Assembly (NCBI GenBank): GCA_032622095.1
Contig: CP136065.1
Location: 208,610,151-208,674,150 of the forward strand
Source: Siphonodentalium dalli
Taxonomy: Eukaryota; Mollusca; Scaphopoda; Gadilida; Siphonodentaliidae
DNA length: 64,000 nucleotides
Direction of reading: 5' to 3'
Every line of letters starts with the position of its first letter. The stretch's first letter is position 1. The position numbers and the translations under genes were made by a program. Shown here in pieces: positions 34,618 through 46,324 of this stretch. Under the pieces are notes generated by a model, which saw nothing but the letters and a program-made list of their open reading frames with translations, was not told where the DNA came from and searched no databases.

Positions 34618-35150
34618 AAAAATTGCTGGAGGCCAAAGTCATTCAGCCATATATTTCTGAATGGGCGTCGGCCCCGGTTCTCGTCAAAAAGCGTGACTCC
34701 ACATTGAGGTGGTGCATCGATTATCGCCGCGTCAACGCTGTTACAAGGAAAGAGGTATATCCATTACCTAGAATTGATGACTGTCTAGATAGCTGGGCCG
34801 GAAATTCATGGTTTGGTAAGGCAGATTGTCTATCTGCGTACCATCAGGTTTCGGTACGGAAAGAAGACCACCCTAAAACCGCATTCCTCACAAAATACGG
34901 GACTTTCGAATACCTTAAAATGCCGTTCGGTTTATTTGTATCGCCGTTATAAATCTTGTACTCCAAGGCCTAAACTGGGACATCTGTTTAGGGTATATAG
35001 ACGATCTGGTTTTGATGGGCGATTCGTTATGTAATCACGGTCAAAACATAGCCACGGTCCTCGCTAGACTTCAAAAGTACCATCTCAAATTGAAGCCTAG
35101 TAAGTGTGAATTTACCAGAAAGAAATTGAATTTCTGGGGAGGACTGTAAG
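34490..35150 (+). pseudogene. pol: Reverse transcriptase segment of pol, frameshifted
   Basis: RT blocks are readable across three frames: IQPYISEWASAPVLVKK and WCIDYRRVNAVTRKEVYPLP, then FGKADCLSAYHQV (first catalytic Asp), FEYLKMPFGL, and after a frame change near 34950 the box GYIDDLVLMGDS (catalytic DD) and LKLKPSKCEF. At least two frameshifts (about 34600 and 34950) and a stop near 35149 break the chain. The order is that of Ty3/gypsy RT. RT copies element RNA to DNA in the particle. Confidence 0.88.
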
Positions 35151-36130
35151 TGGAACTGGCATCACCATGTTGGACTATTCCATAGAATCTGTACAAAATT
35201 GGCCAGAACCAACTTGTACACGAGAAGTCGAGAGTTTCTGTGGACTGGTGAATTACCACCGGAGTTTCATTAAGGGGTATGCCGAGTTGGCTAGGCCATT
35301 GTATAATGTGACTGGAAAAAAGGTTTTTCGATGGGGCGAAGAGCAAGTCATCCTTTGACCAGTTGAAACAGGCCCTAACGTCTCCACCTGTTTTTGGCTA
35401 TGCCAAATCTTTCGGATTGTCGATTGCGGATGCCAGTGGATATGCAATCGGAGGCGAAATGCTGCAAATTCAAAATGGCAAAGAGCGAGTGATCGCATAT
35501 GGCAGTTTCGTGTTGTCACCTCAACAGAAACGGTATTGCGCCACTAGACGCGAGTTGCTCGCGGTGGTGCGACTTACCAGACAATTTCGTTATTATTTGC
35601 TTGGTCGAAAATTTATATTACGAACTGACCATAGCAGCCTCCGATGGATTATGAATTTCAAAGAGCCGCAAGGTCAAATAGCACGATGGTTGGAAGAGCT
35701 TAGCTCCTACGATATGGTTATACAACATCGTAAAGGCTCCCATCACGTAAATGCTGACGCAATATCACGAATACCTATCGGTGAGATTTGCGAGGAATAC
35801 TTTCCCGGCTGTGATCTGAAGGGTCTCCCATGTGGTGGGTGCAAATATTGCACTAGGGTTCACCAAAGCTGGGCCAAGTTTGAAAGTGACGTCGATGATG
35901 TCATCCCATTGACACAAGGCCTCATCACGTTTGAGTCTGACGATGAACAATCTGAGGTGAGACAGGTAAGAAACTCGAGCATGTCCGAAGATTTAGGGTT
36001 ACCCTGGAACCAGGGGGAATCATGGGATAACCCCCCAGACTTTTCGGGGTCCATTTGTCCGATTACCGGATGGACGCATTCCCAATTGGATCTCTTTAGT
36101 TATATACCCCAAACAGATTACCTGATTTGA
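35150..36130 (+). pseudogene. pol: RT connection and RNase H segment of pol
   Basis: 35167-35358 encodes the gypsy connection (VQNWPEPTCTREVESFCGLV, NYHRSFIKGYAELARPLYNV). From 35363 the RNase H domain follows, with IADASGYAIGG, QKRYCATRRELLAVV (catalytic Glu) and LRTDHSSLRWI (catalytic Asp), and the exit phrase HHVNADAISR. After it a Cys-rich insert (CDLKGLPCGGCKYCTR) precedes the integrase. A frameshift near 35358 separates the connection from RNase H, and the frame ends at 36130. RNase H degrades the RNA strand in RNA:DNA hybrids during reverse transcription. Confidence 0.85.
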
Positions 36131-37514
36131 GGGTTAGAACAGTGACCCAGACTGATCAGTCGTTTCTGGCTGATGTATGCAGTCGTGAGGAACTGGCGGA
36201 GGTTCAGCGAAAAGATGCCGATATCGCTCCGATAATTGGGTGGCTAGAGACAGGACGGGAACCCAGTGAAGGTGAACTCTTTCTGTGTAGCGAGGCCACC
36301 AAATATATGTGGATAAACCGGAGCAGGTTTCTTATGAAGGATAATCTTTTATACAAAGTGCGTAGGGGGCTACGTTGTGGTAATTCCGGCAAAGCATGCT
36401 AAAGAAGTTTTGATGTTGGCACATGATATTCCAGCTTTGGGGCATCAGGGAGTCGCTCGGACAATGGAACGTGTGCGCCAAAGTTATTATTGGTATGGGG
36501 TCTCGGACGACATCAAAACTTTTGTGGCATCATGTCCCCAGTGCAATCAAGGTAAGAAAGCCACTAGACAGGCTAAATGGGAACAGGTGATTTACCATGC
36601 AGGCGCCCCTATGGAAAGGGTTCACATTGACTTTCTTGGGCCTCTTACCGTGAGCGAAAAAGGAAATAAATATATATTGGTAATGACTTGTCAATTCACA
36701 AAGTTGGTGGAATTCATTCTGTTGGAGGATCAGACCGTGGAGACAGCTATAATTACTGCAGTGAATGAATTCTTCACGCGATTCGGTTGTCCGTTGCAAA
36801 TTTTCTCAGATCAAGGAGCCTGTTTTGTTTCGAAATTATTCACTGCTATGTGTGAGGCACTCCAAATCCATAAAGCACGTACAACAGCATATCGGCCCTC
36901 CGCGAACGGTGCCGCGGAACGCCAGAATCGTACACTTATGAATGCAATACGATGTTACATCGATAAAAATCAGAAATCATGGGACAAGTACTTACCACAG
37001 CTGGCAGGGGCGATGAGATCTTCCGTTCATCGTCTCACCGGTTTTACGCCAAATAAGATGATGCTGGGCCGTGAGGTTAATCACCCCGCAGATCTTGTTT
37101 ACAATTTTCAACCGAAAGTCGTGGCATTCGAAAATGCAGCAGAGTATGTGCAAAATCTAGTCAAAATATCGAAAGAATGTCATGAAATTGCACGAACAAA
37201 ACTAAAAACTGAAACGGTAAAGGCTAAACGAGATTATGACGTCAGGGCCAATAAATACGCATACAAACTAGGTGATCTGGTGTATTTACTTGACACTGCA
37301 ACAAAAAAGGGGCAAAAATAGAAAATTGTCCCCTTTTTGGAAAGGCCCAGCAATTATCAGTGAAGTGTATACCCCATATTTGTATAAAATACTATTCAAA
37401 AATGCTATTATGGTGGTAAATCACGATCGCCTGAAAAAATGTCATGATCGAATACTGCCTCCATGGCTGAGTAAATGTGTAGATAAATTCCGGGAAACGG
37501 GAGGTAGCTATTGA
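36127..37514 (+). pseudogene. pol: Integrase segment of pol, frameshifted
   Basis: The first part (36127-36402) is the linker LYKVRRGL; after a frame change near 36380 the HHCC finger follows (HDIPALGHQGVARTMERV ... CPQCNQ). The DDE core is present: VHIDFLGPL (Asp), IFSDQGACF (Asp) and NGAAERQNRT (Glu). The C-terminal barrel-like part continues to YKLGDLVYLLD, breaks at 37321 and resumes in the next frame with SPFWKGPAIISEV and VVNHDRLKKC, a typical gypsy end. All catalytic residues are kept, yet two frameshifts split the protein. Integrase inserts the DNA copy into host chromatin; the PHD finger just downstream may be its tail. Confidence 0.88.
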
Positions 37515-37533
37515 AAAGAAAACCGGTAGATTT

Positions 37534-37668
37534 TGTTTATGTCAGCAAAAGTACGGTGGAAAATTTATGCTACAATGCGATTTCTGTGATGAATAGTATC
37601 ATGGGGAATGTGTTAATGTTACTCGGGAGGAAGCAGATAGTCTTGACAATTATAGATGTCCAAAGTGT
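37534..37668 (+). pseudogene. PHD finger downstream of integrase, with one internal stop
   Basis: Directly after the integrase tail, one frame encodes the eight-ligand PHD pattern: C-L-C, then QCDFC, YHGEC, and YRCPKC, with EADSLDNY between, closely recalling PHD fingers that read histone H3 methylation. The position of the conserved tryptophan before YHGEC is a TAG codon (37594-37596), one base from TGG. A frame change separates it from the integrase frame ending at 37514. In the active element the finger was probably the integrase C-terminus and may have guided integration to marked chromatin; that role is inference. Confidence 0.75.
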
Positions 37669-37683
37669 TAAGAAGGCATCATA

Positions 37684-38110
37684 TTGACTCAAATCTTCTG
37701 TTTTCCAGATTCAAACATGAGTGACACAGACAACGACAGCGTGATCTTGAGGTCGGATCATGGCTCGCCACCACCGGATCATGGGTCAGAGAAGGTACAC
37801 GATCAATCACGACCAGCCGTACCAGAGCCCATGAGAGGTGAGACTGTTTTGACAGGGATTATCCCTGCACAAATTGAAATAATGACTGCAACTAAATTGA
37901 GACCAGTAGGCCAGGGATTATCCCAGAGTCAACTGCAGTACTGACCTCAACGCATTTTGAGAACTTAGAGTGGTACGCAGACCGAAAAAGGGTTAACATG
38001 GAAACATATCCTGGATCAGGGGTTGTTGTCACCCCCTCATTTGGAATTGCAGAGTCAGATATGACCTCTCAGGGTTTGCATGCTCATCGTCTCATTCCAT
38101 TTCAGAACCC
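37684..38110 (+). other. Probable upstream part of the accessory ORF, unclear frame
   Basis: A frame with SDTDNDSVILRSDHGSPPPD runs from 37684 to 37944 and another reaches the C2H2 region. They may be the frameshifted N-terminus of the accessory protein. No domain recognised. Confidence 0.35.
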
Positions 38111-41100
38111 ATGGAAGTGGGAAACATGGATCATGTAGGACCGTATGATGCTACGAAGTGTCCAGTGGTGGGATGCGACCAGGACGTGCGCGGCAAGAAA
38201 CGCGAGCATGTCTATAGCACACATCTCAGACCATGCTGGTGGCCCATGAAAAACACCTATGGCACTAGTATACCAAAAGACTTCAGAGATGAAATCAGGT
38301 CTGATTTAAAACATTTCGCCCGTGCATTATGTCCGGCTGACGCATCTCCTGATGACCGTCAAGAGCAGTTATTGCTCAGCCAGCTAAGAAAACGACTTAA
38401 CATTGAATGGGATAGTCAAGCCCTTCCGACTCCGATGGTTATCGGTTCAGGAGCTCGGGATACCATTCGGGCGTTTGGGAAGGATCTCGGCGAAAAAGAG
38501 CCGGGGAGCGGTTATCGCATCTCCCCGTACATCAGCTCCAATGCCTGTCTAGGCCTGTTTTATACGACGTGTGATACACGTGTAACGTTAACTCGTCGTC
38601 AACACGAGTTTTTAACGTTTGATTTATATGACGTGTTAACGTTACACGTGTAATCTAGACTGGCGTCAAGGGACGTAATCCGACTAACTAAAAAGGGAGT
38701 TAACCCATCGTAAACAAATAAAGTCATGTCGTCTGCTATAAATCTACGACATCTTGTCCTTCTAAAACTATTACGGATGCGCGCTGAGCGTACAAAACGC
38801 AATGGAATTATTCTCATGCTTTTGCGTCAAAGGGAGTTAATGTTGAGAACATTAATGTTGTCAGTATCTCAACTGTATATGCAATTGTGTGCCCCTAGGG
38901 AGCAAAATCGGTCATGCCGACGCCTTCTTCGAAACCAGGGTTGGTTCGAAACAGTCAATGCCTATGGCGACAGACACTTCAAAAAAACATTTCGAATTAG
39001 TCGGGGGACTTTTAACCACATCCTTGACAATATTCGTCACCATCTCGTCAAGAATGAGCTCGTAGAAGACCCAATTGGCCCCGAAGAACGTTTTGCAATA
39101 GGCATCTACCGTTTAGCCAGGGGCGATTACTACTATACCATTTCCCAAATGACGGGTCGTGGAATAGCAACGGTTAGAAATATCACAAAGGAAGTTTGCG
39201 ATGCCATTGTTGCCGTCCTGTGGGAAGAAAATGTCACCAAATACACCCCCAAATCACAGGAACAAACTCGCGATGCATTGCTGGATATGCATGAAATGTG
39301 GCAGTATCCTTTCGCGTGGGCGGCTGTCGATGGGTGCCACATTCCGATTAAGTGCCCATCGGGGGGCAAAGAGTCACAGAAAGAGTACCACAACTTCAAG
39401 AACTTTTATAGTATAGTACTCATGGCCATGGTGGTCAAGATATCGATTTGTTTGGGCGTCGTGCGGCTTCCCCGGAAATTCACATGACTCTAACATTTTT
39501 CAGTCGACCGAAATGTGGAGTGATTTGTCAGAAGGGCGAGCAGTGGCAAGTGTAGTGACGAACGAAAATGACAACCTTGAAATTCCGCCACAAATTATAG
39601 GGGACTCGGCCTTTCCCATTAAGAAATGGTTGATGAAACCATATTCCAATGCAGTGTTGTCCGAAGAGGAGAGTTACTTTAATTACAGACTGAGTCGTGC
39701 TAGAATGGTGATCGAGGGAGCGTTTGGACAGCTAAAAGGTCGATGGCGTGTAACACAACGTAAAAACGAGTGTGCACCAGCTCAAGTAAAAATGTCGGTG
39801 CTTGCGTGCATCGTGTTGCACAACATTTGTATAGCCAGGGGTGACTCCGTGTCAAAAAAATTTGACATGAGTTTGGATCCAATGACGCAGGAAAGACGAC
39901 CAAGGGAGGTGATCGAAGACCTACTCCATTTAATTCCATGCGAGCCCACTAGAGATAACGATCGCGGAGGTGCAGCATTGAGGGATGCAATCAAAGACAA
40001 ATTCTGGGTAGAAAAAACCTCAATGTAGACATTGTATTGATTGTAGGCTAATGCCATAATTATTAAAAATAGATGCATACCGGTACCTTGTCTGTGTATA
40101 GTCTAAAATACACCACCCACGTATTAATAGACCAGTTGGTTCCAACGTCATAATTATGTGATGCAGTAGTTCTGTCAACAACTTTCAAGCTCTAACCTGC
40201 CTTGGTAATAATAGTGTAATTCTTTTATGATTTTTTTCAAATTCTGATTTGAATTCGCTGATTCTTATATTGAAGTATGTATCACCTTTGTAATGATATC
40301 ATGTGAATTTCCTGTTGTACGAACTTTTATCTTGCATAACACTAGTGGTGTATACCAATAAATATAACATGGATTTTTCTGTGATATTTGAATCCTATTT
40401 CAAGTGGGTTCATGTGATATATCTTAACTTATTAGGCAGGTGAGAGTATACCAGAACGAGAGGCCGATAACGATCGGCAGATGTTTAACCCATACCTTGG
40501 CGATAGTGATCAGCTATTTTCAGTTCGGACACGAAAATCCATAAGCCATAACTATGTTTAAAATATAAAAAAAATGGATCAAACCCAAATTCGAAATCTA
40601 CATGTATCTGTATTTTGGGCTGAGAAACTCACATACAAAATTCTCTCTCAGTGCTAACTGATATCACAGGGGTTAGCTGCTATGGTTCTACATGATAAGC
40701 ATACAAATATTGAATCTGTTCAATCCTTAGTTAAAAAGGGCCATAACTCTGGAATAAAAAACAGGATCTAACCCATATTCAAACTTGATCTGTATTTTGA
40801 GTTGAGAAACTCATACCAAATTTGGTTCCTATCAGACGATAACTGGTTGATCTATCGAAGCATGGATGAATTCTATATCAAAGGGCCATAACTCCATTAA
40901 AATAAAACTGATCAAACCCATATTCGAACTCGAACTGTATTTTAGATAGAGAAACTCACATACCAAATTTGGTTCTCATCAGATAACATTTTTTTTAGTT
41001 ATCGTAGCATCCATGAATTCTAAGTCGAAAAAGGGCCATAACTCCGTAAAAAAAACTCGAATCAAACCCATATTCGAACTCGGTCTGTATTTTGGTCTGA

Positions 41101-44100
41101 GAAACTCATATACAAAATTTAGTTATGATCAGATAGAAAATATTTGAGTTATCGGACCATGCATAAAGTGTCTACGGACAGACGGACAGACGAACGAACG
41201 ACAAGTGGTCAATCCGGACGTCGACATTATGTTTACCATACTATGGTATGGGTAAACATAAAAACTAACACAACACATTGGTTGGATATACCATTTCCAT
41301 TTCAAAGATGAGTCTAGTGTCAATCATTATGGTGGGCAATTAATGCAATACTCTGGGATGCGGTTGTGGTTTTCTTAACTGGCATAAACAGACTATGGAT
41401 TGCGGTTTGACAGTTTCGCATCGGAATCATCAACACGTTGTTATATGGTACATATTAATGTTAGGCCTTCTATTGTATTTCATTCACGGTTCTTAAATGC
41501 ATTGTGTGGAGTGTGATTTTGCCTTCAAAAGTTCAAATGCCAAATGATCAAAAATGCACCAATGAGTATATATGAGTATATACATGTATGTCGATATGAG
41601 AAAGACATATATACTAAATTGTGCAGTATACAAGTCCGACAAAATATTTGGAAGCATAAATAGGCAGCAGTACTTGGTTACAATATCATAAAACTGCATC
41701 GCAGAGTATTGCAAAAATTGCTCACATATCATTATTTACCAACCATCCTATGATCCCAAGGTCAAAATGAAACAACAATATTATTTTACATTTGGTAATA
41801 AGTATTGTTACTGGTATTATTATTGAATTGATCAAATTGGTCAAACAAATTTCGTTCAACATTCGCATTAGCTGCAGTGCCTGGCCCTGTCCTAGTGGAA
41901 CCATACTCATGTCTCTGCAGCAACTCCAAAACCTTCAGTTCATGTGCCCTTGATCGCTCGGCTTCCTCCTTCATGTACGAGAGGATGTCCTTCGTTGTGT
42001 CTGCCTCAACTGCCTTCTTGACGACGTCAATACACTCCGCAATCATATCCGGAATTTTTCGCTTTTGCGCCTTCCTGACGGGAGTGAATAAAGGTACACT
42101 GCCCGGCTCCTCACCACTTGCTGCCGCAGTACTCGCTGTCGCAGTACTCGCTACCGCAGTACTCGCTACCGCAGTACTCGCTGCCGCAGTACTCGCTGCC
42201 GCAGTAGGCCTAGCAGACGGCTCTACAGCCAGGTCCGGCTGACACGATTCTCTAGCTTTTACAAGCTGAAATAGTGTTTGAAACCATGGTCCGTACCCCT
42301 TTTCTTCTTCAAACCTGGCGATGCCAGATGACGTTTTTATCCGCAAAGCAGTGCTCTTGCACATCGAGATAAGGCTTTTGAATTTGTTACGTATTTGAGT
42401 GACGTTTAGACCGAACTCTGGGTGACGACGTAGTAGCTGCTCCCTGACCTGTTCATAGGCAGCCGAGTTCTGCTGTTTTTTTTGTGTTCGTGTATATTAG
42501 TTTACGTTTCAGGTTTTCCGAGCCGGAGATGATGTCAACGAGATCCGTGATATATCTCTCCACCCAGTTCGCACGTCCGGGCTCCACCGCAGTCCCATGC
42601 TCTTCGACTTCATCAACAGACAACCTGAAGAAGAAAAAATAGTTTATGGTCACTATACTAGTACCGGTACTAACTAAACTAAGTCAACAATCTCAACACT
42701 ACTTACTAGTACACTAGTACAGTTAGCACAATATCGGTATTTGTAACAGTACCAATTTATTAGTAGTCTAAGCCTATTAAATGTTTATTTCATTGAAAAT
42801 AAAAGTATAGCCTAAATCAGTAAATGTGACAATCATGAATCCATGATGTTATTCAAATTCAATTACATGTACAATTGCCTGAATTGGCATGGATTGGATT
42901 AGAGCAAATTCCACTCAAAACTCGCTAAAGCCTAAATGCTTGCTTGTAGTAGCCCGCGCTATGGCAGTAGGCTATGACCTAGGATTGGATGTAAATTGTA
43001 ATTTGTAAACATGAAAAATACACAATTCAGAATCAAATTGAATATCAGATTCAAGAATATAATTACTCTTGTAAGCCGAGGCCGACACTATAGATACACT
43101 AGTATTACTATTCATCTTGTCAATAATTTGATTTTGATTTAAATTGATATTGAATGAATGAACTTATAAATCACCTTCAAGTTTCAACAGACAACAATCA
43201 TGAATCAACTTGAAGTTGAACTTGAAACTAATGAAAGTTGAAGAGAAATAACTCTATATTTTTCTTGAAATGTCCGCGACATTTAAATTAATTCTTCTCG
43301 TTATTACGCTATATATATTCAATAGGTCTACGTTAAACATAGGTATGTCTGTGATTATTGTTATCTGAAAAATATAACGTTTTAGCCTGTTTCGGGAATA
43401 TTCTTCTAAAAGTACATTTCTGACAATTTGATTCATTTTTGAATGTTTTCAATTTTCTTTTAAATTCGCAAAGATACGCGCAAATGCTAATAACAATAAC
43501 GTCATCGTTTTCCCCACATATATACGCAATGAGACATGCCATAATGGCGTGTTGGGACTTACAAAGAATCGTCCAAATCTGCGACAGTGTGCGTTAACAT
43601 TCGTCCCGATTCAACTATTTGTTGTTCAGACGCCATTGTTGTTGTTGTGTTGAATATTCCTCCGTAAAATCGGAGCACCCTGTGTTGACAGGTAATGTTC
43701 TGTATTAAAATGGTTGTTGAGTTTATCCTCTGATTGTATCCTTGAATAATCACATTATATAAGCACAATAAATCACAAGTCGGATGAGTTAGTGGAGAGT
43801 TAGTATGAAGATACTATATTTTCAATCAACAAGTGATATCGATTTCAGTACAGCCCGACAAAAACAAGTTGTCATAACTCTTCTGCGCATGTGCGATCGC
43901 CCTGGGGCTCAAAATGGGGTGAAATATTATGCCATATTGTGTTCCGTTACTCGTGTCATACCCGTCGTATAAATCAGCGACGCGTAATTGACGAACAAGT
44001 GATGAGTTACGCGTCCAGGCCAGTCGTGTAATACGTCGACACGTGTAAGGACGAATTTCGACGAGTATCGTGGTTTTATACGACGTGTAACACACGATCA

Positions 44101-45510
44101 ATTGCCGACTCTCTTATTTAACCAGGAAAATAGTCAGTTATACACGTGTATCACACGTCGTATAAAACAGGCCTAATCCATTGGCGGGTATTGGTAGCGA
44201 TCCTAAATAAAATAACCAAGGAGCAACGTGATGCGTTTGCACATTCTAGGATTGAATTATGGATGATCGATATGATGAGAAACAGAGTGTTCCAGGGATA
44301 CATCCCATCCTCAGATATTGAGGAGGCACGAGAGGTCATCACTATAGGAATGTGGCCGGAGGAAGCCCCAGATGGGATTGTGGCAGCAATCTTGATTCAG
44401 GACGCTTACCGGAAAACTGAAAGCCATAATAAGAAGCATCCACGGGATCAGTCCAACAGACGGAGTTACAAACGATGTCGGCCTAATGCTCCAGTATCTA
44501 GTGCGAGTGAGATTAGGAGGCCGGAGAGGTCACGAACCAGTAAATCCTCGGTTGTCGAGGTTAAACAAAGTTCGTCGAACCAGTCTAGTAGGGATAGTCG
44601 GCAAAGGTCACGAGCAGGTAAATCCTCGGTTATCGAGGTGAAAAGCTCGAATCAGGAACCGAGGATGCCGTGCATTGATGCACATTTCCACCGCGATAGG
44701 ATGTGCGTCGCCTTCAAACAACCTCCACATACATCAACGGTGGACTTGTGTCGAAGAGCAAATGTGCGCGTTCACCACAAAGTTAATGTGGTTGGCGGAA
44801 TCGAGGTCCACTGTGATCCAGAGACCTACCCCGTTATCGGGGATTTGACAGCCAATCCACACTGGAGAGTGGCAGTTGGCTGTCACCCCAAGAAATATGA
44901 GCAGTTGAAAGCGCCCGAACAAATGGCTGCCCTGCGAGCATTAGCACAACATCCGGCGGTTATCGCAATCGGAGAGATTGGGCTGGATCGATCAATTCCC
45001 AACTTGAATGAGCAGGCCATGATTCAACAGGACGAAATTTTTCGGGAGTTGTTATCTTTGGGCCGATTCTTTAACAAACCAATCATCATGCACCTAAGAG
45101 GACCGCAAGGGAAGTCGCTAGGACATGGTGTGAGTTTTACGGCGCTGGAAATCGTACAGACTCAGACACATCTGGATCAGGTACTCCATTATCACTGTTT
45201 CACTGGCACCAAACATGCAGTGCATGCTTGGACCCACAACAGGCCAAACACATATTTTGGATACACGGGAGCCTGTGCACGTTTCAGCGAGCTTCAGAAA
45301 GGGGTGCGTGCAGTTCGTTTAAACCGGCTGCTACTAGAGTCAGATGCGCCACATTTTCCTACGGAAGGGCGTGATCATACCACTCCAGAGGTAATTGGTG
45401 AAGTGGCAATGGAACTGGCCCGTATTTTGAATATGGACGTGCAAGAGATTCTTTCCATCACTGCGGCGAATGCCAAGGATGTTTACGGAATCCACCTGCC
45501 ACATGTTTAG
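38111..45510 (+). CDS. Accessory C2H2-TatD protein of the Ty3/gypsy element, split by a transposon
   Basis: The 5' part (38111-38551) encodes a C2H2 finger (CPVVGCDQ ... EHVYSTH) and a helical segment (LLLSQLRKRLNIEW). The 3' part (44173-45510) continues in register and, after a basic Ser-rich linker, ends in a TatD-family domain: IDAHFHRD (metal HxH), VAVGCHPKKY, AIGEIGLD (metal Glu), PIIMHLRG (His), LHYHCFTGT (His) and LLLESDAP (Asp), finishing ANAKDVYGIHLPHV. All metal ligands expected of TatD-type metal-dependent hydrolases are there. Between the parts lies the Harbinger element 38552-44172 with its CTA duplication; without these 5,624 bases the two parts share one frame. TatD enzymes are DNases, so a role in trimming or copying element DNA is possible but inferred. 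Upstream coding may extend before 38111. Confidence 0.8.
38726..40028 (+). pseudogene. Harbinger DDE transposase, one frameshift
   Basis: The N-terminal part (38726-39430) has FKKTFRISRGTFNHILDNI and a helix-turn-helix-like ISQMTGRGIATVRNITKEV, then AWAAVDGCHIPIKCP with the first catalytic Asp. Near 39432 the frame slips: the phrase YRFVWASCGFPGNSHDSNIF is read in the other frame, which joins to the downstream part (39513-40028). There GDSAFPIKKWLMKPY carries the second Asp and SRARMVIEGAFGQLKGRW the Glu. The length and order fit the DDE_Tnp_4 family. It cuts and pastes the element together with the Myb-like protein. The slip would remove the second and third catalytic residues unless it is a sequencing error. 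Confidence 0.9.
40436..41262 (+). repeat. Core-repeat element inside the Harbinger transposon
   Basis: Starts with AACGAGAGGCCGATAACGATCGGCAG (partial hairpin, given in part), holds about four diverged units containing AAAGGGCCATAACTC and CAAACCCATATTCGAACTC, then a GACAGACGGACAGA tract and a terminal hairpin around TGTTTACCATAC/GTATGGGTAAACA. The same parts occur at 55485-56690 and 56995-57255. Core repeats plus a GACG-type microsatellite plus a terminal hairpin resemble the pearl/HINE elements of bivalves; that assignment is inference. Confidence 0.65.
41263..41785. other. Harbinger interior between the two genes, nothing seen
   Basis: AT-rich DNA between the core-repeat element and the end of the Myb-like gene. 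No coding frame is supported. Confidence 0.5.
41786..43636 (-). CDS. Harbinger Myb/SANT-like DNA-binding protein, two exons
   Basis: Exon 1 runs from ATG at 43636 (MASEQQIVESGRMLTH...) to 43563 with donor GTAAGT; exon 2 starts at 42624 after CTTCTTCAG, and the phases agree. Exon 2 encodes the Myb-like trihelix: RANWVERYITDLVDIISG, then across a slip in an eight-A run near 42476 NSAAYEQVREQLLRRHPEFG and VTQIRNKFKSLISMCK, then GPWFQTLFQLV. An Ala-Ser-Thr repeat (AVASTAVASTA-type, 42115-42215) and a C-terminal helical segment (ECIDVVKKAVEADTTK, ELKVLELLQRHE) follow. In PIF/Harbinger elements this protein binds the ends and recruits the transposase. The A-run slip may be a sequencing error. Confidence 0.8.
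42660..43556. other. Intron of the Harbinger Myb-like gene
   Basis: AT-rich with several ACTAGTAC-like repeats near 42655-42725; no coding frame is supported. Confidence 0.55.
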
Positions 45511-46324
45511 ATGCTCTCTAATGAATAGTGCAACCCCGGTTGTCGGGGGTTTGCAAAGTCTGAGTAATAAGGTAATGCAATGAAAAATTTTCTCGGATAC
45601 AATCCCGGTTATCGGTAGATAATTTATTAACCATTTTCTGGACAACATTTATGCAAGAACTAAGTCATTTGGATTGTCATGGAACACGTGGTGACGCCGG
45701 TTATCGTTGGGTTACAACTTCACCATCGGCTTTCTAAATAACTATGAAATAATTCCGGTTACCGTAGAATTATTGATCAGTCGTTTTGTCGGATACTTTT
45801 TCATGTAGGGACATGTTAAGAGTCCACTCTTGGCTGTGCACCAACTTGAGAAATTGTAGTCATAACGTCTTTCATGTAGGGACCTGTTAAGGATCCGCTC
45901 TTGGCCGTGCACCCACATGAGAACTTGTAGTCATAAAGTTTTTCAAAATTCGGATATTAGCACGTAGATTATCTATTTAGGTCCAATTAACCGCTTTTCT
46001 GAAAACTTTCCAAATTTCCGAAAAGAGTGGATTTCCAGAACAATTCATACATCACCAATCACCCATGTTGAAACCTACCTTGTAAACCAACCTGGTTCGG
46101 TATTATTATTTTTCTATACTACTCCGGCATTCACAGAATGTTGAGAAATCTTTTGTATATATATCAGCTGTATATTGTAAACCGGCTAGGTATGGCCCCA
46201 AAATTTTGGTTGGTTCATTTGAATGAGTGTTTTCCGAATGTTGGACCAGACTGAGTATGTTTGATATTCATGGATTAGTGTTCACACCTACCCTGGACGT
46301 TTCATTATTTGAAGAAGGGAATAG
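45511..46324. other. Ty3/gypsy 3' untranslated region and polypurine tract
   Basis: Holds a tandem pair of about 68 bp (TTTCATGTAGGGAC.TGTTAAG...TTGTAGTCATAA at 45800-45867 and 45868-45935) and several CCGGTTATCG-like phrases. GAAGAAGGGAATA (46312-46324) immediately before the 3' LTR is the likely polypurine tract for plus-strand DNA priming. Confidence 0.65.

Larger units (their letters stand above)
38552..44172. mobile_element. PIF/Harbinger transposon, 5.6 kb, nested in the retroelement
   Basis: Terminal inverted repeats of about 32 bp (left GGCCTGTTTTATACGACGTG onward, 38552-38584; right complement at 44141-44172) are identical, and CTA flanks both ends (38549-38551, 44173-44175). Sub-terminal ACGTGTAA-like motifs recur at both ends. 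It encodes a DDE transposase (plus strand) and a Myb-like partner (minus strand), the two-gene layout of PIF/Harbinger elements. The transposase has a frameshift and the Myb-like gene a slip in an A-run, so this copy may be inactive. Confidence 0.92.
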
